A stretch of 64,000 nucleotides of DNA from Hansfordia pulvinata (lineage: Eukaryota; Ascomycota; Sordariomycetes; Xylariales), in contig BJKQ01000038.1 in NCBI GenBank assembly GCA_006538405.1, positions 1-64,000 on the forward strand, read 5' to 3'. Positions 40,208 through 51,800 of the stretch are shown here, in pieces (positions within the stretch are counted from its first letter, which is position 1; every line of letters begins with the position of its first letter). Position numbers and translations under genes: made by a program. The notes beneath the pieces are model-generated. The model did no database searches, was not told the DNA's origin, and was given only the letters and a program-made list of their open reading frames with translations.

Positions 40208-40440
40208 ATGGACGAGCAGGGCGAGCAGGGCGCGCAGGACGAGCAGGGCGAGAAGAGCAAGCAGGGCGAGAAGGGCAAGAAGCGAGAGAAGCGAGAGAAG
40301 CGAAAGAAGGGAGAGGAGGCGAGAAGGGCGAGAAGGGCGAGAAGGGCGCAGAGGGCGCAAAGGGCGCAAAGGGCGACAAGGGCGCAAAGGGCAAGAAGCG
40401 AGAGAAGCGAAAGAAGGGAGAAGGCGAGGAGAGGGGATGT
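40208..40440 (+). repeat. 9-bp-based GAGAAGGGC minisatellite, possibly coding
   Basis: Purine-rich tandem array built on GAGAAGGGC and GCAAAGGGC variants. The plus-strand ATG frame from 40208 (127 codons) reads Gly-Glu-Gln/Lys units, then switches to Arg/Ala/Gln repeats. A shifted frame reads Gly-x-y units (GEKGEKGEKGAEGAKG) over the second half. A single indel near 40310-40320 would join them. The minus strand is open for 176 codons as Leu/Ala/Ser/Phe repeats. Without a non-repetitive domain I do not call a gene. Confidence 0.75.
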
Positions 40441-40644
40441 GCCCGTTTGCCCTATGGGCTGGGCCCAACGGAACGCCACAGCCATCATCACCTTGCAGGG
40501 TCTATCTGCAAGGGAGGGTGTTGCTTGTGCGTTTGTTTGCTCCAGCCAACACCTCCATCGTATTAACACCTTACCGGGACATGTGATCTAAGGAAATGAA
40601 TACCAGTCACATCTCAACTCAACCCATCAATTGGAGCATCACCG

Positions 40645-40700
40645 GCTCTTAGGTCGAACACATCTCGTACGAGTATTCTCCGACGTGTTCGATTAAGAGC
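40645..40700. repeat. imperfect stem-loop with a nested palindrome
   Basis: Arms at 40645-40661 and 40685-40700 (GTGTTCG complementary to CGAACAC, plus GCTCTTA with TTAAGAGC). The loop contains the perfect palindrome CTCGTACGAG (40664-40673). Confidence 0.65.
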
Positions 40701-40723
40701 TCGGGCCCTTCTTAAGGTGATAA

Positions 40724-40739
40724 GGTACCCACGGGTACC
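40724..40739. repeat. perfect short palindrome GGTACCC-AC-GGGTACC
   Basis: Seven-base arms around a two-base centre, about 60 bp before the AT-rich border. Confidence 0.8.
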
Positions 40740-41339
40740 TAGCGGGACCCAGCAAGATTCCTGGGTACGAATAGGCACCCGTTTTAAGCCATGGGTCTTA
40801 ATTAAAAAAACTATCTTTCACGTTAAGATGTAAGTCGTAATAAGTACGATAAATAAGTTTAAGTCTTTTTAAGTCCGATTTACGAGTTTTAATTTTTTAT
40901 AAGTTTAATACATAAGCTTTAAGTTCTTATAAGTAAAATAATGTTTTTTCTTAAAAAATATATAAAAAATACAATTTACTTATTTCAGAATAAGCTTAAT
41001 ATGCCCGACTTACCGGGGGTCTTATAAGCGTAAAAGCGAAGCCGCGGGAAATGTATTAATTAGCACACGTATATTATTATATATAATAATTTAATAATTT
41101 GCTTGAATATTAAATTATCTTTTAAATATTTGTATTATATTTATCCCTTTTTATTATAATACTTATATATATTAGTTTTTATTATTTTAATTATTAAAGT
41201 TACTTTTAATTATTTAATTATATTATTATTTAATAATTTAATAATTTCATTAATTACAATATATTTTACTTATATAGCCTTTTTATATTTTTATATTTTT
41301 AATTAAGTTTTATTTATTTATAAAACGTTTAATCCATTT

Positions 41340-41870
41340 ATTTAATAATCTTCTTATATTTATTTAAACTTTTTTCTTTGTTTAATTGAGTTCGTTTTTT
41401 TTATTTAATTAATATCTCTTAATTTATTAATTATCTTATCGTATTCACTTAATTTTCTTCTTTTATTTAAGTATTTCATTAATTGTTTCGTATTTAATTT
41501 GCTTTTTTCTTTTTATGAACTTGTTTTTTTATTATACATTTAAACCATTTTCTTATTTACTCGGGTTTCTTTGTATTAATTTGCTTTTATTCTTATTTAT
41601 TCAATTATTCCTTCTTATGTTTTTTTTTATTTATTTATGTATTTATTTCTTTTATTAACTCAACCTTTTTTATGCTTATTTAAAGTTTTTTTCTATTTAT
41701 TTAGCCTTTTTTTCTGTTTATTTAAACTTTTCCTTTTATATATTTAACTTTTTTCCCTTATGTGCTTAACTCTTCTTTCGTATTCTTATGCCTTCAATTT
41801 TTTTCCGTACTTATTAAGCCTTTCGTATTTATTCAGCCTTTGTTTCTTATTTAAAAGGAGACCCTTTAAA
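41340..41870 (-). pseudogene. possible relic of a Lys/Glu/Gln-rich coiled-coil coding region
   Basis: The plus strand is strikingly T- and pyrimidine-rich, so the minus strand is purine-rich. In one minus-strand frame much of it reads as Lys/Glu/Asn/Arg/Gln-rich sequence with stops that mostly sit where a CAA would give Gln. Loose repetition of about 25 bp (TTTATTTA plus a T/C run) is visible. It could equally be a decayed pyrimidine minisatellite. Confidence 0.3.
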
Positions 41871-43799
41871 ACCTCCCTTAACCTTTAACTGTGATAAGAG
41901 GCGCCTGCGGCCGGCAGTACACAGCTGAGTGCATTTAGAAACAGCTAATAAAAAGGCAACATTAATCTGAAAAGAGCGAAATTTGTTTATTCTCGGCCGC
42001 GTTAAACTTGAACCTTAAACGTAAATTAATCAATTAAAGTTTAAATTAAAAGACAAGGGAAAAGTAAGTTTCGTTAAAAGGACCTTTTTTACTTTAAGTA
42101 AAAGCTTACTTTTATTACGTTATAATATTACTAGTCTAAAAGCTTCGCTGTTAATAATAATAAGTAAGAGTTATATATTAATTTAAAATAAGTCATTATT
42201 ATATATAATATATAATTTAAAAAGAGTTTCTTTATTTTAAAACAATTAATTTAAAAGGTGGTGTTTCCCGCTTTATATTAAGTATTACGTATAAATTGTT
42301 ATATATTAATTGTTTTTATTAAACTGTATCACTTAATTAAAACTTTTAATTTTTGTATTACTTATATCCTTATTGATTATTATATTTTATGAATAAGTTT
42401 ATTTATTTAACAAGTATGATTAAAGGCGGTTTAAATATTAAAGTATTAACATATTTTCATTATATAATAATTAAAATTTCCCATTTTTATATTAAACGCT
42501 TATTATACGTAATTATATACTTTTAACGCTTTGAGTTATAAAGTTCTTATTGTTTAAGAACGGAAAAGCCGATTTATTAATATCTTTATTTAAGTTAACG
42601 ACTTTACTTAATAATTTAAAGATTAAATAAGAAATTAAGTAATAATTATTAACTTATTAAGTTTTATATTATAACGATGTTGAAAAAACGTAAAATAAAA
42701 ATTAATACTTAAATAAAAAAGATTTTAAATAACTTAACTTATATAACCCGTTATATTAACCGACCTTTATTCGTATTTTAATCTGATAACGTTTTAAATA
42801 AGCAATTTATACATAGTTCTTAATTTAATATAAAGTAACACTTTCAAATGAAATAAATGAAAATAATAATAATAAAGTATAAAGATTAAAACGGGCGGAG
42901 AAGCTTAAAGGCCCTTACTTCAAGACTTATTAAAGAATTATAAAAGATATAATATTATCTTAAAGTAATCGATATTTATATTATCGAAAGAAAAGGCTTA
43001 CTTTAAAAAACGAAGGGTTTTAAAATGTATAAGTATTTATCTTTAATCTTATAAGATTATAATTATGATTAATAATAATATAATCATTACAGTTTAGAAA
43101 ATTATAAAGTATTTAAGATTAATAAAATTTTTAATAAAGAAACTTCTTTCTTTACGTTTCATTTAAAGGTTTTTCAAGAGTTATAAAGTTAATTCACGTT
43201 TTTAAATCCTTAAAGTTAAATAAAATTTAAAGTTTATTAAGTTTATATTAATTATAATAGTCTTATATAAGTAAAATATATAATTTGTATTAAATAAATT
43301 AAGGCGTTAATTATTTTGTTATTATCGTAGAATATATCATTATTAAATATATATAAATAAGTCTTTTTTAATAAGTTATTAAGATTATAAACTAATTCTT
43401 AAAGATAATAAGATTAATTATAAACTGATTAAAGTTATAAGTTAAGCGTGTAAAGTATAAAGTATACTCGATTTATATTAAAGTCGATGAAGTAATAAAA
43501 GTATTTTAATTTAAGTAAGTAAGATTAAAGTGTTTTTTATTCTTTATCTTTAAATAATAATAAGAACTATTCTTATTATCGTTATTTTTATTTTTATTGC
43601 GTTATAAGCCTTAATTTTAAAATATAATACTACGTTACGGTAAGGAAAACATTACCTTATTTAAAGATGTTCTTTTAATTATTAAGCCTTCCTTATATAA
43701 TGTTCGTAAGGCTGCTTTATTATATAACGTATAAGTAATTAAAAGAGAAAAGAGGAAAAAAAGGAAATAAGAAATTAAAAGGCCTTTAACTTAAAGGTC

Positions 43800-44110
43800 T
43801 TAAAAGATATCACTTAATTTAATAATCTTAACTTAATTAACTATTTCAAATTAATTAATCACTCTTAATTATATAATTTAACTTAATTAGTTAATTTAGC
43901 TTAATTAAATCCATTTTAATTATATAACTTAACTTGATTAATTAATATAACTTAATTAAGTGCTTTTAATTATATAACTTAACTTCTTTAATTAATATAA
44001 TATAATTAACTTAACTTAATTAAGTGTCTTTAAGAATATAATTAACTTAATTAAGGATATTAACTTAATTAAGTTTATCTCTTAATTTTAAGCTTAATTA
44101 AGTAAGGCTT
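43800..44110. repeat. degenerate 50-bp AT-rich satellite
   Basis: The anchor TTAATTATATAA recurs at 43865, 43916 and 43966 (period 51 and 50), each followed by an AACTTAATTAA-like core. Looser TTAATTAA-rich units continue to about 44110. Confidence 0.75.
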
Positions 44111-45091
44111 ATAACTTATACTTAATTATAATATAAGGTAAGGTTAAGTTTAGCTGATTAAGTATACGTGACTGATAAAGGTGCAGATTTTTTAAAAAGG
44201 TGGAGGCTTAAGTTTTTTATTTTAAAGTTATAAGAAAGGGAGCTTTACTTATAAGTGCGCGCGGAAATGCTTTAATAATCATATTAATAATATACCGTCC
44301 TTACTTTAACGTAATACTTAACCTTTTTTATATAAGTCTTAAGGTTATTAATATTAATTTTCGTAAAGATTATTTTGACTTTATTTATAAAGAATAATAT
44401 CACTTTAAAACCCTTTTATTAATTTTATAAATAATAGTCTTTTTTTAATTATAAAATAAAAGCTTTTTTATTATTAGGTATTTAAGATTAATAAAGTTAA
44501 GTTAAATAATTATAAAATAATTTAAGTATTATAATTTAAATATATTATTTCTTATATTTATATTTTATATTAACATATTTTATATATTATTTATAAAAAT
44601 AATATATAAGAAATATTTTTTTATATAAGTTCTTTATATATATGCACCTTTATTATTTATTATAATAAGTATTAACCTTATTTTACTTTTGTTTACTTTT
44701 TATCGTGTTATATTAAGTAAAATCTTATAATTAATAAAAGGCTTACATTTTATTAAGTAAAGAAAATAAAAAGTTAAGTTAAAACAAATCTTTTTTTAAG
44801 ATATGATTTTATACCTTTACTTTTAAGTAAGTACGAAATTAAGTTCTCTTTAAATTAAGATTTATAACTACTTTATACCTTATGTTTAAGTCGGTTTATT
44901 AAGTATTGAATAATGGGCCGAAATTTGAAACCATACCTTAAAGCCCATCCATCTCATTCAGTCTTCTACGTTGGCGGCACCTTAAGCACCCCTCCGTACA
45001 CTGTATAAAATTGTAGGTACGACACAGTATACTACCAGTCAAGGCGACAGAAAACCATGAGAGACGATAGGACTCGCAATCTACCCACTTA

Positions 45092-45385
45092 TTGACTGTT
45101 CTAGGGCTGGCTCCGATCGCATCCGCTCAACCATACTCACCGCCGGCGTGCCCGACTATGTCGAAAAGCCCCTTCCGCATCACGATCTTTTCAGGACCAA
45201 CACTTAGGATTCATTATGAAGACACGAGTTCAAGACATGAAAAGATTGCAGGATACATCGGCCACACGCATGAAAGGCGTCCTGCTGTCCAAGTCTCACA
45301 TATCGTGCGCCACCATGTTCGTTCGGATCTTCTCATAGTAGAGGCTGGGACAGGATTTACGGTTTATCATATTGCACTCAGATGA
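45092..45385 (+). CDS. weak 97-codon open frame
   Basis: An ATG frame of 97 codons whose first residues (about 1-13) are mildly hydrophobic and end SAQ, vaguely like a signal peptide. The rest is soluble and His/Arg-containing. No family is recognised, and it may be a chance frame or one exon of an unseen gene. Confidence 0.18.
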   Translation: MTVLGLAPIASAQPYSPPACPTMSKSPFRITIFSGPTLRIHYEDTSSRHEKIAGYIGHTHERRPAVQVSHIVRHHVRSDLLIVEAGTGFTVYHIALR

Positions 45386-45819
45386 AAGAAGAGCTCCTCC
45401 ACTTCGCCCCGACAAAGAGAGATGCGCGCGTGCTCTGCGACTGACGTATGCCAGTCATGTGAAAGCTAGGTGGGGGTTGATTCCGCTAGGGATACCGTTC
45501 ATCTGGACGTCATGTATATGTGAATTAGCGAGTAACGTATATATCAGAATGAAAGTGAATAGGTAAATGGATGTTTCTTCTCAGCTTCACCTCATGTCGG
45601 ATTCATCCAAGTCTCTGGGTTAGCTTCACTCTTCACTGGTTACTTCTCCCCTCACAGCAGACACTCTGTGGGCGCGCCAATGTCCCGCCCTTCCAACTTG
45701 AGCGGCTTTTCTCATACAGTTGAACAGCTTTCTCCTCACTGGACTCAATCCATACGAGCAGCTCTTTGCGACCCGCACGTCCAACCTCATAATTCTCGCG
45801 TCCTCCCCCCCTTAAGCTT

Positions 45820-45880
45820 GATCACCTGATGGGGTTGCGACAGTCTGATCAGCTGTCCTGGGGAGTCGCGAGATTATACG
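45820..45880 (+). repeat. diverged dispersed repeat, copy 1
   Basis: Shares TGATCACCTG, GGG.TGCG.CAG and CTGATCAGCTGT in order with 47038-47098, roughly 80 percent alike by eye. Both contain one of the CTGATC-loop hairpins. Confidence 0.65.
45839..45857. other. hairpin with CTGATC loop, no. 1
   Basis: Arms GACAG and CTGTC around the nine-base loop TCTGATCAG. The loop contains the palindrome CTGATCAG. Confidence 0.55.
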
Positions 45881-46553
45881 GGTCTTTCCATGATGGCATG
45901 CTCCTTTCGTTCGACATCGATGGACGAAACACTCGGTTCTCTTCCCGGGAGAGGAATAGAGAGATCATAAATGCCTCACTCGACTGCCCAGGTTGTCACT
46001 GCGATGCGACTCTGTAAGACTCAGTCAACCTTTGCAACACTTAACGGAGCCGCGGCTAACTCTTGACGTCTTGTTGACAGACTGGTTCTCGAATCGTGCC
46101 TCGAGCCGATTATCGAGAAGGATGCTGCGCAGCACAACTATACTTAGGAAGTCCGAGAGAATACCGCCCTTCCCTCAGACCATGGCTTAACCTATTCATC
46201 TTCGAATCCCGTCCCAAGCCTGCTCATCAGAGAGCTGCTGGTCGAGAGAACTGCTTGGTTTTTGTGGTTTGCCGGCATGTCCGCGGTCCGTTTCGCCTCA
46301 AGGTGGGATGGTCGTGTGGGTAGACATGGCCGTGCAATAGGGATACATGCCAGGATATCCGAGGCACGAACACTCTAAACACGACACGTCCGAGCATCAT
46401 ATGGAAACACCCACATGCGCACAGCGACAACACGAGCATCAGATGAACACACTTGCGCGCACACACGCACACACAACTCTCAGCCATCACGGGCTTCGGA
46501 ATTTTTGGCACAACACGAGAGACAGGGACAGTCACACTGCACATAGATGCCCA

Positions 46554-46581
46554 CCGAACTGGTCTGATCCACCAGTTTCGG
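46554..46581. other. hairpin with CTGATC loop, no. 2
   Basis: Arms CCGAACTGG and CCAGTTTCGG (one bulged base) around the nine-base loop TCTGATCCA. Confidence 0.7.
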
Positions 46582-46594
46582 ACGCCACATGAGA

Positions 46595-46619
46595 GCCGGC
46601 AGCCTGATCCACTGCCGGC
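46595..46619. other. hairpin with CTGATC loop, no. 3
   Basis: Perfect eight-base arms GCCGGCAG and CTGCCGGC around the nine-base loop CCTGATCCA, 13 bp beyond hairpin 2. Confidence 0.75.
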
Positions 46620-47037
46620 GTGGTTGTAGCATCGTTTTGTCGTCACCTGTCGTGAAGCCGAGCCCGACACTTCCAATCTCCCCAGCGCGTGACCGGGTCA
46701 TTATATCAAGTGGCACTTCATCTACTTAGTCCCCAAGGATGAAGAGATGAACGTTCAATAGACCTACACAACCACCAAGTAGCAGGAGAAGCAGATTCCC
46801 CAGAACTGCTCCTCTTACAGGCCACAGCTCGAGTGCCCGCACGGGTAGCGGCCGCTCTAGGTTGCATGACAAAGCAGCCAAATCTGCATGACAGAAGCGT
46901 ACGAGTAGTCACCTTGGAAGGCGGGCCGCTCCAGCGCACCCACTCATAACGCCTCTTTTCACGCATATCGCGATAACTGCCAATCCTCGCAGGTGCAGCC
47001 TTACGAGCTCGTGCCTTTCCCGCTTCTCACCTATCCA

Positions 47038-47098
47038 GGCTGATCACCTGGATGGGCTGCGGCAGCCTGATCAGCTGTTTCCGCCGAGTTGCGAGGGA
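47038..47098 (+). repeat. diverged dispersed repeat, copy 2
   Basis: Partner of 45820-45880 in the same orientation, about 1.2 kb away. Confidence 0.65.
47061..47079. other. hairpin with CTGATC loop, no. 4
   Basis: GGCAG and CTGTT arms (three strong pairs CAG/CTG) around the loop CCTGATCAG. The weakest of the four. Confidence 0.4.
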
Positions 47099-47499
47099 GT
47101 GGGTTGTGCTTAGGAAAGCGATGACACCCGCTCTTCCGGCGTCAGCTCAGCTGGTTTCCGTCATTGTCACCATCACGAATGTGGGTGGTGGGCGCGCGTG
47201 TCGGTGGGTGTCGGTGGGAGTCCGTGTCGGCCATTCCATGCCTCCTTCTCACCCGCAGCGCTGGGTTTCGGACTTGACGAGCAGGCAGGCCGGTTTAACC
47301 TGGCAGTGGAGGTCTGTGTTGTCGCGGCACGTACATAATTCAGTATACGAATAAACCGTGCAAAGAATCGATAGCACAGAGAACGTGTATTGAATCTGTA
47401 TCGTAAATCTCTGTAACAAGGTTTAATGTATGTGATTATCCCATTTTCGCTCGGTACGTTCACGTTCCTGTCCGCTCATAGGTATCTCTCGTATACGCG

Positions 47500-48520
47500 G
47501 GTGCTCGTACCTGGAGTACCAGATATGTAGGTACTGTAAGCTCTGATATGCTCGCTAGATAGGTACACAGCTAGATACTTACCTACTAAGTACTCCCCAT
47601 CTACATGTAGCCACGCGACGACACCATTGATCGACCCGCCGTCCGTGGGCACATACGTACACGTAGGGAGGGTCTCTAAGCCGATATGAGTACTGCCTGC
47701 ATGATGGGCGCCGCCACAAAATACGGGATGCCAATGGATGATTACTCGTATCAAGTAGCCTAGCACGCGCCTCCAAATATTAGTTGCGTACTGGGTGGTG
47801 GTAGGCAGTAGGGGTTTTGGGAGGTAATGCGCAAGTAATTTTAACTACCACGTACCTAGGTACACGTGTACTGCCATTAAGCAACATCTAATGAACATAC
47901 TGGGACCTAGGTAAGCGCTGCTGTCTTTATAGGTACTTAAGTAAGCACAGTAAGGCTGGTAAATAGGTATCTAAGTAGGTAGCTAACTGCTACCTAGGTA
48001 CATGTAGGTAGGTAAGTATCTGTAGTCGACCTTGGACACGTATCAAATGTTCGCATGCCATCGACTTTCAGGAAGCCGAACGAGATTGAGGTGAACAAAC
48101 GACGTGCCGGATGGAGAGCCAGAAGACGCCCCCACCTCTGCTACGAGCTCGTACCCGTAAGGTATGTCATCACTCCCGAACCGTGAAGTACATGTATCTA
48201 TGTAGCCACTTCATGTTACATACCTAACTTAGGAGCATTTATGCATGCACAACTGCGTGTGCGAGTATCTTAAAGGTGCACCCATAAGCGAGCCTTGGTC
48301 CATTTATCCATGGATGTGCACATGTACTCGTAGATCGGTCCGGTCCACTGCTCTCTGCCTCCACTCGTGTACTCGCACTGCAAGGAGCGACATGAACCAA
48401 CGACGTTGAACCGTTTTGAGTACGACTGAGTGCCTACTATGTATCTAGGCACTTGCAGCACATCAAAGATGTGTCTTAATACCAGCCTACTTATACATGT
48501 ATCGTACTGTGCAGCATCTC
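47500..48520. repeat. dispersed TACCTAGGTA / ACATGTA motif cluster
   Basis: Short palindromic words built from TACCTAGGTA, TAGGTAGGTA and ACATGTA recur many times, for example at 47851-47880, 47990-48017 and 48187-48203. The same words occur at 36640-37060. They resemble intergenic microsatellite-like DNA of some Sordariomycetes. Confidence 0.6.
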
Positions 48521-48574
48521 TTTCGACACGATCGTGGCCCTCACCCTCACCCTTACGAGTACCCCCCCCTTATA

Positions 48575-48839
48575 TGATGGGTGGGTGTGTAAGAGAGTGT
48601 AATTATTATTCATTAAGTAAGGGTTATATTAAATAATCCTTAATACTTACCTCCTTTCACACCTTAAGCCGGTCACGTCCTCCTTTATACCGGTGTCCTT
48701 ATTAAAGGTTTATTATAACCTTTTTAAGCCCTCTTATAATATTAAAATCTTTATTAATTTTTATCCCCTTTAAATAAGCCTTTTAACTTTTAATAAGTTT
48801 CCTTTAAATTTCCGATGAACCCTTAATTAACTTATAATA
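48575..48839 (+). repeat. left LTR of the second element
   Basis: Starts TGATGGGTGGGTGTG. Its outer 30 bases are unconverted; conversion increases inward. Confidence 0.85.
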
Positions 48840-51800
48840 AAATAACCTTTTTTAATTATAAGTTATCTTTAACTTATAATAATAAATAATATAATAAATA
48901 AAGATAAATTAAAAGAAGCGTGACCTCGCTCTTTCTTTATATAAAGCGTACGGTTACTTAATTAATAAAGCGGTTAATTAATTAAAATATAAAAAGTTCT
49001 TAACGATTATCGTTATTTATTAAATATAAGCGTGTTACATATATTATTAAAGAGTGTTTCAGCCTTACCGTATTTTTTTTATAACTTTACTTAACCTTAT
49101 TAATATTCTTTATATTATTATTTAAGTTATAAATAACTTTATCGTTTATTACTTATATATAAGTAAATATACTTAAAACGTTATTAAAAAGTATAAAAGC
49201 GCTTTTAATAAAAGTATAAAACCTTTCCTTTTTTTTACGCCCTCCTTTTTTTTTCCTTTTTTACTTTTATCTTATTACCGCTTAATATATTATTTATTTT
49301 CTTATATGCTTTTTATTATATCCTTTTATTAAGTGTGTTATAAAAGGGTTCTAAGTTTATTAATGCTTTAATTATATTTAAAATTAACTTTATATATGTA
49401 TTATCGGCTTTATTTTTTTCTTTATATTTATTTCGTTTATCTTTTATTTTTTAACTTTTTTAAATGCTTCCTTTTTCGTTTATTTCTTTTTTTAAGTTCC
49501 TTTTAACCTTTTATCGCTTTATACTTAACTTCACGCCGCTTCCGCTTTAATTTATAAGTTAAAGTAACGTGTGTTACTTATAAGCACGTTTTTAAGCTTT
49601 TTTCCCTTTTACACTTAATTTTTAACCCCTTTTTATTTTTCCTTTAAGTTTCCCTTATCCTTTTTATATTTTAATTAGCTTATTCCCTTTTTTTATACCT
49701 TTTTTACCTTAATTTTACTTTATTTTCACCGCTTTTATAAGCCTTTATTTTTACTTATTTTTATAATTCTTATAATCGCTTATTTTATTACGGTTTATAA
49801 GTACGGTTATATACCTCCCTTTATAATCATTATTTTAATAAATATATAACTGGTTTTTTAATATTTTTTATAAGTTATAAGTGTTTTTATTCTTTAATTT
49901 CTTATAAATCGCTTTTTTAACGCTTAATTCTTATTTTTTATAAATCGCCTTTTAACGCTTAATTATTATTACTTATTAACTTTCCGTGTCCTTATAAAAA
50001 ATTCGTTAAAGAACCGTCCTTTCCTTTTATTTTATCCTTTTTTACCTTTATTACTTATTCGTTATTTCTTTATTAAAATAACTTTAAAGTATTATACCTT
50101 TTAAATTTAATAAAAAGAAATATAATATTTTAAAGCTTATTAAATATAAGTATTCTTTAATTTTATTTTATAAGGTCGTGATTAACTTTTTTAAAGGATC
50201 CTTTTTACCTTATTTATATCACGCTTTACTTACACTTTAACACTTATAACGGGTTCTTAAAGAACCTTAAAAACTTATTTTAAAACGTCGTTCCTTTTTA
50301 AAGTGATCTTACTTTAAGTAAAACACGTCCTTATTATTATAATTTTAATATAAGGTTTTTAAGAATTTATAATAAAAATCTTATTAACTTAAAATAAGGT
50401 TATAATTATAAATATAAACGTTACACCGATTAATATAAGTTTAATTATAAGCCGGTTTATTTTTTATTTCTTTTTTAATAATTCGTTATTAATTCGCTTA
50501 AATTTTTAACTTATATTAAGTTATTATTATATAAGCGCTTTTTAAGCACTTTAATACATGTATCCTTATTACTTTTAAGAAAAACGTTAAATAAAAAGAG
50601 CTTTTTTAAAGTTATTTATAAAAAAATTCTTATATTATTACTTATATTAAGGCTTTATTAAAAGAATATTAAAAACTTAACGTTATTATAATTCGTTAAA
50701 AGCGTAAAGATAAGCTTACTTATTTAATTGAAATTTTAATATATATAAGTTTTTATTATAATAAGTATAACGGTTCTTTATTAAGAGTTTATCGTTAATT
50801 ATCTTAAAAATCCTTATAAAAGCTTATTACCTTTAAAATAAATAAGTTAAAGGCTCGTTACGCGCTTATTATAATTAAAAAGAAGAATTATAACTTTTAT
50901 TCGCGTACCCCTTTAAAGTAAAAAGCGCTTAAGGTTATTAAAAAGGTCGTTAAGAGTTTATAAGAAGGTAACGTTAATAAGAACGTTAAAAAGGTTATTA
51001 AAAGTTTATAAAAGATTAATATTAAAGCGTTTAAAAAGGCCGTTAAGGAAAACAGGTAATAACCGAATAATATTAAGGCTTAAAAGTAAATTCGTGGGTA
51101 ACTTATAAAAAGTTTATTAAAAGTTTATAAATAAAACATAATAAGTTCTTTAATTTAAATAAAGAGTAAGGATTAAATTAAGTCTTTAATAACGGGTCGT
51201 TAAAAGTTCTTAATTACCCTTTTATTACCTTATAAATAAATAAAAAAGTTAAGAGAATCACAGGCTTATCCTTTACTTAATTTTTAAATAATCCTTTTAC
51301 TTTTTATTACGTTTTCTCTTTATATTATAATTTTACTTTTTTAATTTTCCTTTTATAATCCTATTTTAATTATTCGCTTATATTATACGCTTATATTTAA
51401 TTATTATTATCCTTATTATAACCTTATTACTTTAATAAGTAATGCTTATTTTTTACACCTTTTTTATAATTTAAGATACGTTTCACTTTTTATTAATCGT
51501 TATCCCTTTTAATAAAAGTTATTAATTAAATTATTAAGAGTTCGCTTTACTTTTATTAAAAAGGTTTTAAGTTTAAAATATTAAAGATATTATATAAACG
51601 GTATTATAAAAGTAAAGTAACATGATAAGCTAGCCTTTATATACTTATTACGGCCTTAATTAAGAATAAGCTTAAATACTTATTAATGAGTTTTTATTAA
51701 ATTATTATTAATTAATATTCTTTATTAAGATAAGTATTATATTTTTAAAAGTAAAAGGTTAAATAATACGTTTCTTATTATATTACTTTTTTTAAGTCTT

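Larger units (their letters stand above)
36561..40800. other. GC-normal island, right half
   Basis: Continues the island interrupted by the DNA transposon. 36561-37310 is intergenic, with several ACATGTAC-like motifs and no convincing frame. 37314-39664 is the membrane-protein gene. 39665-40200 looks like its upstream region. 40208-40440 is a minisatellite. 40640-40740 carries nested palindromes next to the border with the following AT-rich block. Confidence 0.7.
40800..44930. repeat. AT-rich RIP-type block
   Basis: About 4.1 kb without open frames. It includes a pyrimidine-biased section (41340-41870) and a degenerate satellite (43800-44110). I could not pair terminal repeats at its two edges. 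Confidence 0.75.
44930..48574. other. GC-normal island, left half, no confident gene
   Basis: Open frames up to 149 codons (46227-46676, minus) occur on both strands, but none carries a domain I recognise. 46380-46480 is CA-rich. 45820-45880 and 47038-47098 are diverged copies of one another. Four hairpins with a common loop lie at 45.8-47.1 kb. 47500-48570 is intergenic-looking, with repeated TACCTAGGTA and ACATGTA motifs. The island resumes at 56370. Confidence 0.65.

Noticed and set aside
40039..40569. 176-codon minus-strand frame rich in Leu, Ala and Ser that looks like a membrane protein
   Set aside because: Its middle is only the reverse of the GAGAAGGGC minisatellite; apparent hydrophobicity comes from CTC and GCC repeats.
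46380..46480. CA-rich stretch considered as a regulatory or telomere-like repeat
   Set aside because: No fixed unit, and no TTAGGG-type telomere repeat anywhere in the window.
47500..48520. Repeated short palindromes considered as a CRISPR-like array
   Set aside because: No constant repeat length or spacer length, and the genome is eukaryotic.
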